Of a stretch of 64,000 nucleotides of DNA, positions 35,197 to 43,984 are shown piece after piece. Source of the DNA: Streptomyces luteolus (lineage in GTDB: Bacteria > Actinomycetota > Actinomycetes > Streptomycetales > Streptomycetaceae). Made by a program: the position numbers and the translations under genes. The stretch spans positions 23,345 through 87,344 of the forward strand of contig NZ_JASCIS010000033.1 of the NCBI RefSeq assembly GCF_029968015.1, given 5' to 3'. The notes below the pieces were generated by a model, which saw only the letters and a list, made by a program, of their open reading frames with translations, was not told the origin of the DNA and did not search any database. Every line of letters starts with the position of its first letter. Position 1 is the first letter of the stretch.

Positions 35197-36782
35197 TGGA
35201 CCAGGCCGATGGCCGGCTGACTCTTCCTCGGGTGCTCGCCCGTACCGTCGCGGACCACCCCGGGGTCGAGGCAGTCGTGGACGCCGAAGTGCGGCTGACA
35301 TACGGGGACTTGGGCGAGGCCGTGCACCAGACCGGCAAGTCCTTGATCGCGCTGGGTGTGTCGCACGGCGACCGAGTCGCACTCTGGGCACCCAACAGTC
35401 ACCGTTGGGTGGTCGCGGCACTGGCGGCCACCGGCATCGGCGCGATCCTGGTGCCCGTCAACACCCGCTACAAGGGAGACGAGGCCCGCTGGGTCCTGGA
35501 GAAGAGCGGGGCGCGCCTGCTCCTCGTCGACAACGGCTTCCTCGGCCACGACTACCTGGCCATGCTGGGCGCCGGACCCGACCGCACCGCACCGGTGCCA
35601 GGCCTGCCCGACCTCACGGACGTGGTGCTGATCGGCGGCGCCGACAACCCCGGCACCACAGGGTGGGACGCCTTCCTGCGCCTGGGCCGCACCGTCCCCG
35701 ACGCCACCGCCGCGGCGCGGTCCGAGGCCGTCGCCCCCGACGACCCCTCGGACCTGCTCTTCACCTCTGGGACGACCGGCCGCCCCAAGGGTGCACTGAC
35801 CACTCACCGGCAGAACCTGCTGACCTACCGCGCCTGGTGCGGACGCACCGGAGTGACCCGCGGCGACCGCTATCTGATCGTCAACCCCCTTTTCCACTGC
35901 TTCGGTTACAAGGCGGGTGTGCTCGCCTGCGTCTTGCAGGGCACCACGATGGTGCTGCAGGCCGTCTTCGACACGACCCGCACCATGTCCCTCATCGAGA
36001 CCGAGCGGATCACCGTCCTGCCGGGACCGCCGACCATCTACACCTCGCTCCTCGACGCCCCCGGACGCGACCGGTTCGATCTCACCTCGCTGCGCCTCGC
36101 GGTCACCGGCTCCGCCGTCGTACCCGTCACCCTTGTACGGAGGGTGCGCGCCGAACTCTTCCCCGAGGTGCTCACCGCGTACGGACTCACCGAGAGCTGT
36201 GGGACGGTGACCGCCTGCTCGGCCGGGGACGACGACGAGACGGTCGCCCTGACCGTCGGCCGTCCCCTGGACGGCGTCGAGGTCGTGGTGGCCGACCCCA
36301 CGGGGCGGCGGCTGCCCGCTGGGCAGGACGGCGAAATCCTGGTCCGCGGCTTCAACGTGATGCTCGGCTATCTCGACCAGCCCCCGGACGCCCCGTCGGC
36401 CGTCGACCCGGACGGCTGGCTCGCCACCGGCGACATCGGGCGCCTCGACGAACGGGGCAATCTGACGATCACCGGTCGGTCCAAGGACATGTTCGTCGTG
36501 GGCGGCTTCAACGTGTACCCGGCGGAGATCGAGCAGGTGCTCACCCGGCACGGTGCCGTCGCCGAGGCAGCTGTGGTCGGTGCCCCCGACGCCCGCCTCG
36601 GCGAAGTCGGCCGGGCCTATGTGACCCTTCGCCCCGGTGCACCGGCCGACGCCGCCGAACTCATCGGCTTCTGCCGCGAACGGCTGGCCAACTTCAAGGT
36701 CCCCCGCGAGGTCGTCGTCCTCGACGCCTTCCCCCGCAACGCTTCCGGGAAGATCCACAAGGCCGGACTGCGGCACCCATGA
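35196..36782 (+). CDS. fadD3: HIP-CoA ligase, FadD3-like
   Basis: 528 aa from ATG 35196 (TGATG overlap with the SDR stop); a GTG one codon earlier is the alternative. Adenylate-forming motifs: LLFTSGTTGRPKGALTTHRQ, YGLTESCGTVTAC, TGDIGRLDERGNLTITGRSK and PRNASGKIHK. Long stretches follow mycobacterial FadD3, including PLFHCFGYKAGVLAC, ITVLPGPPTIYTSLLD, SLRLAVTGSAVVPV and FVVGGFNVYPAEIEQVL. FadD3 attaches CoA to the indanedione propionate (HIP) left after ring A/B removal, opening ring C/D degradation. Later HIP genes (fadE30, ipdAB, echA20) are not in this window. Confidence 0.88.
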   Translation: MDQADGRLTLPRVLARTVADHPGVEAVVDAEVRLTYGDLGEAVHQTGKSLIALGVSHGDRVALWAPNSHRWVVAALAATGIGAILVPVNTRYKGDEARWVLEKSGARLLLVDNGFLGHDYLAMLGAGPDRTAPVPGLPDLTDVVLIGGADNPGTTGWDAFLRLGRTVPDATAAARSEAVAPDDPSDLLFTSGTTGRPKGALTTHRQNLLTYRAWCGRTGVTRGDRYLIVNPLFHCFGYKAGVLACVLQGTTMVLQAVFDTTRTMSLIETERITVLPGPPTIYTSLLDAPGRDRFDLTSLRLAVTGSAVVPVTLVRRVRAELFPEVLTAYGLTESCGTVTACSAGDDDETVALTVGRPLDGVEVVVADPTGRRLPAGQDGEILVRGFNVMLGYLDQPPDAPSAVDPDGWLATGDIGRLDERGNLTITGRSKDMFVVGGFNVYPAEIEQVLTRHGAVAEAAVVGAPDARLGEVGRAYVTLRPGAPADAAELIGFCRERLANFKVPREVVVLDAFPRNASGKIHKAGLRHP

Positions 36783-36829
36783 CGCCGCGACACGACACCT
36801 GGACATCGCACGACACGGAGGTCGCCACG

Positions 36830-37996
36830 ATGGGCAACGAGGTTCTGGATTCGGTGCGCACCCTGCTCCCCGGCCTCGTGGAGCGGGCGGTCGCCGCCGA
36901 CGAGGCGCGGCGGATCCCCGAGCGCACGGTCCGCGAACTCACCGACGCGGGCGTCTTCCGGATGCTCCAGCCCCGCCGCTACGGCGGTTTGGAGAGCGAT
37001 CCGGTCGATTTCTACGCGGTGGTACGCGAGATCTCCGCCGTGTGCTGCTCCACCGGCTGGGTGGCGTCGGTGCTCGGCGTGCACCCCTGGCAGCTCGGCC
37101 TGTTCGCCGAGCGTGCACAGGACGAGGTCTGGGGCGACGACCGGGACACCCTGGTGTCCTCGGCCTATGCCCCCGTGGGGCGGCTCACCCCGGTCGACGG
37201 CGGCTACCGGCTCACCGGCAGGTGGAGTTTCTCCTCCGGTTGTGAGCACGCCGAGTGGGTGCTGCTCGGTGCCCTCGTGGTCGGTGCGCAGGGGCGGCCG
37301 GTGGACTTCCTCACCGTCCTGGTGCCCCGGCCCGACTACCGCATCGAGGACGTCTGGGACGTGGTCGGTCTGCGCGGCACCGCGAGCAACGACATCCTCG
37401 TCGACGACACCTTCGTCCCGGCCCACCGGGTGATCCGCAACTACGAGCAGGCGCAACTGAAGGGGCCGGGCCAGAAGGTCAACCGAGGCCCCCTCTACAG
37501 GCTGCCGTTCGGTGCGATCTTCACCAGTGCCGTCACCGCGCCGGTGATCGGGGCCGTCTCCGGCGGATTCGAGTCGTACGTCTCGCTGATGAAGGAGCGG
37601 GTCCGCCTCAGCATGGGTGGTGGCCGGTTCGCCGAGGACCCCTTCGCCCAGGTCGCCATCGCACGGGCGGCGTCCGACATCGACGCGACGGTGCTGCAGA
37701 TGGACCGCAACCTGCGTGAACTGGCCGAACTGGCCGCAAATGGGCGGGAGATCCCGATGGAGTTGCGGCTGCGGACCCGACGGGACCAGGTCAGGGGCAC
37801 CGAGCGGGCTGTGGCTGCGATCGATCTGCTGTTCAAGACGGCGGGCGGCCATTCGCTGCGGCGCGGCAACCCCATCGAGCGGGCCTGGCGCGACGCCCAC
37901 GCCGGCAGCGTCCACGTGGCCAACGACGTGGAACGTGCCCTGGCCATGTACGGCCGCGGGGTCTTCGGCCTGGCAGTCGAGGACAACCTGGTCTGA
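36830..37996 (+). CDS. hsaA: 3-HSA hydroxylase oxygenase subunit, HsaA-like
   Basis: 388 aa from ATG 36830 with GGAGG eight bases upstream; an ATG at 36779 overlapping the fadD3 stop would add 17 residues. It follows Rhodococcus/Mycobacterium HsaA along its length: FRMLQPRRYGGLESDPVDFY, CSTGWVASVLGVHPWQL, FSSGCEHAEWVLLGA, VWDVVGLRGTASNDI, FELRLRARRDQVR-like MELRLRTRRDQVRGTERAV, and WRDAHAGSVHVANDVERAL. Reaction: FMNH2-dependent hydroxylation of the phenolic seco-steroid 3-HSA, with reductant from HsaB at 6230. A diverged paralogue lies at 12809. The transcript ends in a 29-bp hairpin. Confidence 0.87.
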   Translation: MGNEVLDSVRTLLPGLVERAVAADEARRIPERTVRELTDAGVFRMLQPRRYGGLESDPVDFYAVVREISAVCCSTGWVASVLGVHPWQLGLFAERAQDEVWGDDRDTLVSSAYAPVGRLTPVDGGYRLTGRWSFSSGCEHAEWVLLGALVVGAQGRPVDFLTVLVPRPDYRIEDVWDVVGLRGTASNDILVDDTFVPAHRVIRNYEQAQLKGPGQKVNRGPLYRLPFGAIFTSAVTAPVIGAVSGGFESYVSLMKERVRLSMGGGRFAEDPFAQVAIARAASDIDATVLQMDRNLRELAELAANGREIPMELRLRTRRDQVRGTERAVAAIDLLFKTAGGHSLRRGNPIERAWRDAHAGSVHVANDVERALAMYGRGVFGLAVEDNLV

Positions 37997-38000
37997 CCGC

Positions 38001-38063
38001 TCGGCACCGCCTGAACCCCGGCCTCAGGACCTGTTCCTGAGGCCGGGGTTCAGGCGGTGCCGA
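38001..38063. terminator. 29-bp perfect hairpin, bidirectional terminator
   Basis: Arms 38001-38029 and 38035-38063 are exact reverse complements around a 5-base loop, filling most of the gap between the convergent hsaA and SDR 6 stops. Confidence 0.85.
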
Positions 38064-38080
38064 CTTGTCCTTCCGGCACG

Positions 38081-38866
38081 TCAGCCGGTGGTGTTCCGCC
38101 GCGCCGCGAGGTAGCGGGCGGGAACCTCTCCGCCGCCGTGCACGGCGAGGTCCGCCCCGTTGACGTACCCGGACAGATCGTCGGCGAGGAACAAGCAGGC
38201 GTGGGCCACGTCCTCGGGAACGGCCATCCGCTCCATGGGGATGACGCCGGCCACGGCGGCCCCGCCGTCCTCTCCGTAGACTTCGGCGGCGCTCTCGGTG
38301 CGGATGAGGCCGGTGGTGATGTGGTTGACCCGCACCTGTGGTGCCCACTCCAGGGCCAACGCCCTGGTCAGTGCGAGGAGTCCGGCTTTGGCAGCGGTGT
38401 AGGCGGCTGTGCCCGGCTGCGGGTCGTGAGCCGAGACGCTGCCGATGTTGATCACCGTGCCGCCCCTCTCCTGGTCCCGCATGACCCTGTTGGCGGCCTG
38501 CGCGACGTAGAACGGGGCGAGCAGATTGAGCGCGACGATCTTCTCGACAAAGCGGGGTGAGACGGTGGCCGAGTCCGCGTCGGGCGAGCCGCCCGCGTTG
38601 TTGATGAGCACGTCGAGCCGGCCGAACCGGTCCACCGTGCCGGCGACCAGACCGGCTGCCGCCGCGGGATCGCGGACATCGCACGGCAGGAACACCGCCT
38701 CGCGCCCACCCCCCTGGGGCGGCGATGTGGGAGAACGACGCCCGCAGACGACGACCGTTGCACCGGTGCGGAGAAACGCCTCGGCGATCGTCGCGCCGAT
38801 CCCCTTGGTGCCGCCCGTGACCAGTACCACGCGATCCGTGAAGTCCGGCGGACTGCCCATGTTCAT
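38081..38866 (-). CDS. SDR-family oxidoreductase (steroid-cluster SDR 6)
   Basis: 261 aa from ATG 38866 (MNMGSPPDFTDRVVLVTGG); GAGGCGAC precedes it and a second ATG at 38860 is possible. Motifs TGGTKGIGATIAEAFLRTG, an Arg after beta-2 (VCGRRSP), LINNAGG, active-site YTAAKAG, and GYVNGADLAVHGGGE. It resembles FabG-like/2,5-diketo or hydroxysteroid SDRs; substrate unknown. It is the last gene of a leftward operon with the LLM enzyme and SnoaL-fold protein and ends at the 29-bp terminator. The 166-bp gap 38867-39032 upstream contains no recognised feature. Confidence 0.8.
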   Translation of the reverse strand: MNMGSPPDFTDRVVLVTGGTKGIGATIAEAFLRTGATVVVCGRRSPTSPPQGGGREAVFLPCDVRDPAAAAGLVAGTVDRFGRLDVLINNAGGSPDADSATVSPRFVEKIVALNLLAPFYVAQAANRVMRDQERGGTVINIGSVSAHDPQPGTAAYTAAKAGLLALTRALALEWAPQVRVNHITTGLIRTESAAEVYGEDGGAAVAGVIPMERMAVPEDVAHACLFLADDLSGYVNGADLAVHGGGEVPARYLAARRNTTG

Positions 38867-39032
38867 GTCGCCTCGGTCCTTTCTGAAATCGTTCGGAGGG
38901 TGCGGCCGGGTGGTGCCAGGTGCCTGGGTGCAGAGCCGAAGAGGAAGGCGCGGCAGTGCGGCCGGCTCCTCATCGGCGGCGCAGGCCGTGCCGAGCGCTG
39001 CCGAACGTGCCGACTCCACCAGGACGTACGCA

Positions 39033-39569
39033 TCAACGAGCCGGTGCTTGACGGCCGCAGCCATCCGCCGATTCGCCCTGCACCCCGCCGTACAGGAGAG
39101 CGGGTGACTCGGGGCGGCCGTCGAGGATCCGGTTCGTGCGGGTCGTGACCAGCCAGCCGGTGTCCGATCGCCGCAGCCGCCAGAGGTTGGCGGTCGCCCG
39201 CCGCACCACGTACCGGCCGTCATCGTGGACCACCATCAGTGAGTGGCACACGGCGATGGCGGTGTCCCCGTCCACCGTGATGTGCGCTGGGCCGACGACG
39301 TGCGCGCAGCCGGCCCGTATCCAGCCCTGGTGTGCGGCGGAACGCACCATGGCGTCTATCTCGTCACGGCCGCTGAGGTAGAGCTCGTCGATGTCGTAAA
39401 CACCGTCCGGCTCCCAGAGTCCTGCTACCTCGGCCGCGCGCCCGCTGTCGACGAGCGGGCCGTACGACGCCATGAGGCGGGCGATGTCGCGTTCGTCCTC
39501 GAGCCGGCGCAGCCGCGCCTCAAGTGCGGCAAGGCCGTCCGCTGCCACAGGATTTGAACGATCGGTCAC
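39033..39569 (-). CDS. SnoaL/NTF2-fold protein
   Basis: 178 aa from GTG 39569 with GAGGGAGAC six bases ahead. Cone-shaped SnoaL-like fold: LEDERDIARLMASYGPLVDS at the start, VAGLWEPDGVYDIDELYL, then AGCAHVVGPAHITVDGDTAI and ATANLWRLRRSDTGWLVTTR. The first ~35 residues include a short coiled coil. NTF2-fold members in steroid clusters include ketosteroid isomerase-like and dehydratase-like enzymes (for example the bile-acid 7alpha-dehydratase BaiE), so an isomerase or dehydratase acting on the nucleus is plausible. No catalytic set can be fixed from sequence alone. It is co-directional with the LLM gene, 40 bp apart. Confidence 0.7.
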   Translation of the reverse strand: MTDRSNPVAADGLAALEARLRRLEDERDIARLMASYGPLVDSGRAAEVAGLWEPDGVYDIDELYLSGRDEIDAMVRSAAHQGWIRAGCAHVVGPAHITVDGDTAIAVCHSLMVVHDDGRYVVRRATANLWRLRRSDTGWLVTTRTNRILDGRPESPALLYGGVQGESADGCGRQAPAR

Positions 39570-39609
39570 GGTGTCTCCCTCTCGGGTCGTGGGCGGGAGG
39601 GGCAACGAA

Positions 39610-40467
39610 TCAGGACAGGGGAGCGGCCAGGGCGGCGAGCGCCTCGGCCTGCTCGATGTAGTGGTCCGCCGATTCGGCGGTCAGCGCCACGCTCACCAGC
39701 GTCGCTCCTGCCTCGGCGGCCCTTTGAAGTGCCGCCGAAGTCCGACTCGCGTCCCCCGAGGGATCGAGCGGCCGGCCCGCGCTGAGCACCACCTCGAACC
39801 CCTCGGGCAGGTCCGCGGCGCCGACCATCTCGCCGAGCCGGTCGAGCGGCAGGCCGAAGGGCACCCAGCCGTCGCCGTGGGTCACGGCCCGGCGCAGCGA
39901 GCGCGGGGTGCGTCCCCCGATCCACAGCGGGACGCGGTCCTGGACGGCATGTGGTTCCACCACGAAACCCTCGTAGTCGAAGTGCTCGCCGTGGTAGGCG
40001 GGCTCGCGCCGGGACAGGCTCGCGCGCAGCGCCGCGATGGCCTCGTCGGCGATCGCCCCACGACCCTCGAAGGCCGCGCCGAGCAGCTCGAACTCCTCTT
40101 GCAGGCTGCCGACCCCGAGGCCGAGGACCAGGCGGCCGCCCGAGATCCGGTCCAGGGTGCCGTAGCGCTTGGCGAGGGCGAGCGGGTGGTGGTAGCCGAG
40201 GACCAGGACCTGGGTCGCGAAGCGGATCCGACGGGTGCGGGCGGCGAGATGGCCGAACGTCGCGAGCGGATCCCAATAAGTCCCTCCCCGCTGTTCGGCG
40301 ATATCCGCGGGGACCGCGACGTGTTCGGAACAGGTCAGATGGTGGAAGCCGAGCCGGTCGGCGGCCTCGGCGATCGCCGCGAGCTCCTCGATACCGGCGG
40401 TGCGCTCCCACGGGGAGTGCGCACCAGGAACGGCCGTGACGACGGGGCTGGTGATTCCGAGTCGCAT
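39610..40467 (-). CDS. LLM-class F420-dependent oxidoreductase
   Basis: 285 aa from ATG 40467, preceded by GAGAGG. It is a bacterial luciferase-like TIM barrel: HHLTCSEHVAVPADIAEQRG, TRRIRFATQVLVLGYHHPLA, YGTLDRISGGRLVLGLGVGS and VPLWIGGRTPRSLRRAVTHG, the last being the usual F420/FMN-binding C-terminal segment of the actinobacterial F420 subgroup. The function in steroid catabolism is unknown. It may carry out a stereospecific alcohol or enone redox step using F420, and its pairing with a SnoaL protein and an SDR suggests one shared step. First gene of a leftward operon divergent from TetR 2. Confidence 0.8.
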   Translation of the reverse strand: MRLGITSPVVTAVPGAHSPWERTAGIEELAAIAEAADRLGFHHLTCSEHVAVPADIAEQRGGTYWDPLATFGHLAARTRRIRFATQVLVLGYHHPLALAKRYGTLDRISGGRLVLGLGVGSLQEEFELLGAAFEGRGAIADEAIAALRASLSRREPAYHGEHFDYEGFVVEPHAVQDRVPLWIGGRTPRSLRRAVTHGDGWVPFGLPLDRLGEMVGAADLPEGFEVVLSAGRPLDPSGDASRTSAALQRAAEAGATLVSVALTAESADHYIEQAEALAALAAPLS

Positions 40468-40632
40468 GGACACCTCTCTGAAGCGGCTGGTTGGGCCCAT
40501 CTCATCGGGTGTGTCCGGTCGGGCGCGGCGCGCGTCCCGGTGGGCGGGAACCCGACGAGCGCGTCCCGATGGGGCGGGCGTCGAACGGCGGCCGAAGTCC
40601 CCCTGCCGCGCACGGATACAGGGGCGGTCACC

Positions 40633-40650
40633 GTCCCATTCACTGGGAAC
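40633..40650. promoter_or_regulatory. Dyad operator candidate between the LLM gene and TetR 2
   Basis: GTCCCATTCACTGGGAAC has inverted TCCCA/TGGGA arms and embeds CACTGGGA, the core of the cluster-wide element. It sits 62 bp before TetR 2 and 165 bp before the divergent LLM start. Confidence 0.45.
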
Positions 40651-40711
40651 CCGCCCGCCCGGCGCGGGATCGGTTGACGATCGTGTACCGGTCGCTGCGG
40701 AAAGGAGCACC

Positions 40712-41329
40712 GTGCGCAGACCGTCGGGGGTGCGAGAGCCCGCCGAGCCCAACTCGGCCAAGCAGCAGGAGCGGTACGCCCGAATGCTGCGTGCGGCCGG
40801 TCGACTCGGCGCACAGCACGGCTTGGAGCGGATGCAGATGCACGACGTGGCACGGGACGCGGGCGTCGCGATCGCCACGCTCTACCGCTACTTCCCCTCC
40901 AAGACCCACCTGTTCGCCGCGCTCATGCATGACCGGGTCCGCCGCCTCGACGCCGAAAGTCCGTCGCCACCACCGGACCTCAGCCCTGTCGAAGCCGTCG
41001 TGCAGCTCCTGGTGAAGGCCGGCGGCCAGCTCTTCGAGCAGCCACGCCTTGCGCTCGCGATGATGCAGTCCAACAACGCCGCGAGCGTCGGCGATGCGCC
41101 CGGGGTGCGGCAGACGGACGAGATCGTCCGTGATCTGGTGCTGCGCACCGCCTCCGTCACCGACCCCACCGACCGGGAACTGCGGGCGGTGCGCATCCTG
41201 GAACTGGCCTGGTACGGGCTTCTCACGACGGTGCTTTACGAGAGGTCGTCGGCCGCGGACGCACAGGAAGGCGTGCGCCTGGCCTGCAGCCTGCTGCTCG
41301 GCCCGGTCATCGGTGACCGCCGCACTTGA
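40712..41329 (+). CDS. TetR-family regulator 2, KstR-like
   Basis: 205 aa from GTG 40712 with AAAGGAG upstream; the longer frame to the left is non-coding. HTH region: ARMLRAAGRLGAQHGLERMQ, then DVARDAGVAIATLYRYFPSKTHLF, nearly identical in the recognition helix to TetR 1 at 33128. The ligand-binding halves differ, so the two repressors may read the same operators but answer different steroid-CoA signals. The C-terminal part (LELAWYGLLTTVLYERSS) parallels LTLLWYGVLQSRLNERSS of TetR 1, pointing to a common duplication origin. Likely autoregulated through 40633-40650. Confidence 0.86.
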   Translation: MRRPSGVREPAEPNSAKQQERYARMLRAAGRLGAQHGLERMQMHDVARDAGVAIATLYRYFPSKTHLFAALMHDRVRRLDAESPSPPPDLSPVEAVVQLLVKAGGQLFEQPRLALAMMQSNNAASVGDAPGVRQTDEIVRDLVLRTASVTDPTDRELRAVRILELAWYGLLTTVLYERSSAADAQEGVRLACSLLLGPVIGDRRT

Positions 41330-41429
41330 TCTGCTGGACAGGCGCCGGCCCGTCCGGTGAGCGGGAGCGCGCAGGGCGCTGCCCTGCGGTCCGAACTAGC
41401 GTAAGGATCAACCGAGTCGAGGAGAACCC

Positions 41430-42206
41430 ATGCCGCGCTGTGCCGTCGTAACCGGAGCAGGATCCGGGATCGGAGCCGCTGTGACCGCTCTGCTGAGGTC
41501 ACAGGGGGACCGGGTCGTCGGAGTGGATCTGCGGGGTGCCGAGATGGAGGCCGACCTGGCCACGCCGGAGGGACGCGCACGGGCGGCACGGGCTGTCTCC
41601 GACGCCGGCGGGGGCGTCATCGACACCGTGATCACCTGCGCCGGCACGTCGGTGCCGGGCGAGGGCATGGTGACCGTCAACTACTTCGGTACGACCGAGT
41701 TCGTCACCGCCCTCCAACCGGCGCTCGCCGCGTCGACCGCACCCCGGGTGGTCGTGATCGGCTCCATCTCCGGCACCCAGCCGGCGGACGAGGCCGTGGT
41801 CGGCGCCCTGCTCGCCGCCGAAGAGGAGACCGCACTGCAGTACGCCCGAACCGCGATCGCGGAAGGACGCGAGCGGCAGCTCTACCCCTCGTCCAAGTCG
41901 GCGCTGGCCCAGTGGGCCCGGCGTACCGCGGTCGCCGTGGGATGGGCCGACACGGGCATCCCGGTGAACGTCGTCGCGCCCGGCATCGTGCTGACCCCCA
42001 TGAGCGCGGGCCTCTTCGACGACCCCGAGATGAAGCGGGTGATGGACACGGCGGTGCCCATGCCGCTCAACGGCTACCTGAAGCCCGAGGACGTCGCCCG
42101 TGCGGTGGCGTTCCTGGCCTCGGAGTCGAACACCCACATCACCGGGCAGGTGCTCTACGTCGATGGCGGCGCCGAGACCACCCTGCGCGCCCCCTCGCTG
42201 TTCTGA
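41430..42206 (+). CDS. 3alpha-hydroxysteroid dehydrogenase/carbonyl reductase-like SDR (SDR 7)
   Basis: 258 aa from ATG 41430, GAGGAG upstream. It differs from the other SDRs and follows the Comamonas/Pseudomonas 3alpha-HSD/CR (HsdA) pattern: TGAGSGIGAAVTALLRSQGD, VGVDLRGAEMEADLATPEGR (HsdA has a similar EVIADLSTAEGR), TVNYFGTTEFVTALQPAL, VVIGSISG, an insertion before the active site, YPSSKSAL, and VAPGIVLTPMSAGLFDDPE. HsdA reversibly oxidises 3alpha-hydroxyls of steroids and bile acids, the step that creates the 3-keto group required by KstD and KshA. A strong pointer to a bile-acid-type substrate. Transcription ends in a hairpin that contains its stop codon. Confidence 0.8.
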   Translation: MPRCAVVTGAGSGIGAAVTALLRSQGDRVVGVDLRGAEMEADLATPEGRARAARAVSDAGGGVIDTVITCAGTSVPGEGMVTVNYFGTTEFVTALQPALAASTAPRVVVIGSISGTQPADEAVVGALLAAEEETALQYARTAIAEGRERQLYPSSKSALAQWARRTAVAVGWADTGIPVNVVAPGIVLTPMSAGLFDDPEMKRVMDTAVPMPLNGYLKPEDVARAVAFLASESNTHITGQVLYVDGGAETTLRAPSLF

Positions 42207-42253
42207 GCCGCTGACAGGGCCCCTCCCTACGGAGGGGCCCTGTCAGCGGCTCA
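42204..42253. terminator. Hairpin bounded by two stop codons
   Basis: 23-bp perfect arms (42204-42226, 42231-42253) with a four-base loop. The left arm begins with the TGA of the 3alpha-HSD-like gene. The right arm ends with the TGA (reverse strand) of the convergent CoA ligase. Confidence 0.85.
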
Positions 42254-43894
42254 GGGCTGCACGGCCCGCCGCAGCACTTTGCCCGTAGCGTTGCGGGGCA
42301 GGCTCTCGGTCGTCAGACGCCAGTGCTTCGGCACCTTGAAGTAGGCCAACTCCTCCGCGACGCGGTCCCGCAGACTCTCCTCGGAGAGGCCTGCGCCCGG
42401 CTCGGTCACCACCACGGCAGCGACCTCCTGCCCCAGGTCCGGATGCGGAACGCCGATGACCAGGCACTCGCGTACGCCAGGATGGTCGGCGATGACGGTC
42501 TCGATCTCGGCCGGGTAGACGTTCTCACCGCCCCGGATGATCAGGTCGGAGCGGCGGCTGACGAGGTACAGACGGCCGTCCTCAAGCCGGCCGAGATCGC
42601 CGGTGCGCAGCCAGCGGTCCGCGTCGAGGGCCTCCTCGGTGGCCTCGGGATCGCCCCAGTAGCCCAGCATGTTGAAGGCGCTGCGGACGCAGACCTCGCC
42701 CTCCTCGCCGTCGGGCAGCACCTGCCCGGCGGGGTCGCGGATCTCCAGGCAGACGCCGGTGACCGGTCGGCCCAGCGTGCCGGGGGTCTCCAACAGGTCC
42801 TGCGGGGACGCTGCGGCGATCGCGGTGCAGGACTCGGTCAGGCCGTAGCTGTCGACAAGGGAGTCCTTGGCGAACGGCAGCTGCTTGCGCAGTCGTTCCT
42901 TGAACTCCGTGGAAGACGGCGCGGAGGCCAGCGAGAACGCGGTCAGCGACGACGTGTCGTAGGCATCGGTGCCACCGTGCTCAAGGAGCCGGTGGGCCAT
43001 CGTGGGCACCGCGCCCCAGTTCGTCACGCGTTCGCGCTCCACCATGCCGAGGACCGCGTCCACGTCGAAGGCGCCCTGATGCAGTGCGATCCGGCTGCCG
43101 GTCGCGAGCCGGGGCACCGCGAGGTTGTGCAGGCTCGCGATGTGGAACAGCGGCAGGACGAGCAGGTAGACACGGTCCTTCGCGGCCGGCGGGTCGCCGA
43201 ATTCCTCAAGGAGCGCGTCGTTGAGCCGGTGGTACTCCACGACCGAGAGCAGATTGCGGTGGGTGTGGACGGCGCCTTTGGGGCGTCCGGAGGTGCCGGA
43301 GGTATAGAGGATGACGGCCGGGTCGTCCTCGGCGACATTGGCGGAGGGCAGCGGCTCGTCCGCGTACTGGGTGCAGAAGCGCGCGATGTCGTTCTCCATT
43401 GAGAGCAACGGCACCGCGCAGTCCTTGAGTTTCGGCCGCTGCCTGGTGTCCGTGACGACCAGGGACGGTGCCGCGTTCTCGACCCCGTAGGCGAGTTCGC
43501 GGGGTGACCACCAGGCGTTGAAGCCGACGGACACGGCGCCGATCGACACGGTGGCCCAGAACGTCAAGATCCACTCGGGTGAATTGGCCGCGGCGATCGC
43601 GACCCGGTCGCCCTTGCCGATCCCGTACTCCTCGCGCAGGGCGCGTGCCAGCGAGGCGACCCGGTCGGCGTGCTCGGCGAACGTGATCCGACGGTCGGCC
43701 GTGACGATGTAGTCCCGGTCGCCGTGGTCGACGGACTCGTGCAGCACCTCGTGCAGCGCACGCCGCCGGTGCGTGAACACCGGCAGGCGGGTGCCCAGAA
43801 CTTCCGTGTCGGCGAGTTCGAACCGACCGCCCGGTGCGGTGAGTTCGTCGAGAACGGCGCGGGCGGTGGTGCGTCGGTCCTTGGCGCTGGGCAT
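42251..43894 (-). CDS. Acyl-CoA ligase (second steroid/bile-acid ligase candidate)
   Basis: 547 aa from ATG 43894, AGAGGAG upstream. Adenylate-forming signatures: VILYTSGTSGRPKGAVHTHR, SYGLTESCTAIAAASP, TGDLGRLEDGRLYLVSRRSD, IIRGGENVYPAEIETVI and PRNATGKVLRR (catalytic Lys). The N-terminal ~40 residues extend beyond the core. It differs from both the FadD17- and FadD3-like enzymes, so a third acid is activated. In rhodococcal cholate clusters separate ligases (CasG, CasI) handle five- and three-carbon side chains, and this could play one of those roles. It is divergent from the ABC transporter, sharing a 308-bp region with two operator-like elements. Confidence 0.8.
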   Translation of the reverse strand: MPSAKDRRTTARAVLDELTAPGGRFELADTEVLGTRLPVFTHRRRALHEVLHESVDHGDRDYIVTADRRITFAEHADRVASLARALREEYGIGKGDRVAIAAANSPEWILTFWATVSIGAVSVGFNAWWSPRELAYGVENAAPSLVVTDTRQRPKLKDCAVPLLSMENDIARFCTQYADEPLPSANVAEDDPAVILYTSGTSGRPKGAVHTHRNLLSVVEYHRLNDALLEEFGDPPAAKDRVYLLVLPLFHIASLHNLAVPRLATGSRIALHQGAFDVDAVLGMVERERVTNWGAVPTMAHRLLEHGGTDAYDTSSLTAFSLASAPSSTEFKERLRKQLPFAKDSLVDSYGLTESCTAIAAASPQDLLETPGTLGRPVTGVCLEIRDPAGQVLPDGEEGEVCVRSAFNMLGYWGDPEATEEALDADRWLRTGDLGRLEDGRLYLVSRRSDLIIRGGENVYPAEIETVIADHPGVRECLVIGVPHPDLGQEVAAVVVTEPGAGLSEESLRDRVAEELAYFKVPKHWRLTTESLPRNATGKVLRRAVQP

Positions 43895-43984
43895 CGAGGA
43901 CTCCTCTGGGGCGTCGGCGGACTCCACTGGGATCGCGGTCCGGCCAGTGTCGGCCCATTCCGCGCCGTCGGCCCCCACCAGGTT

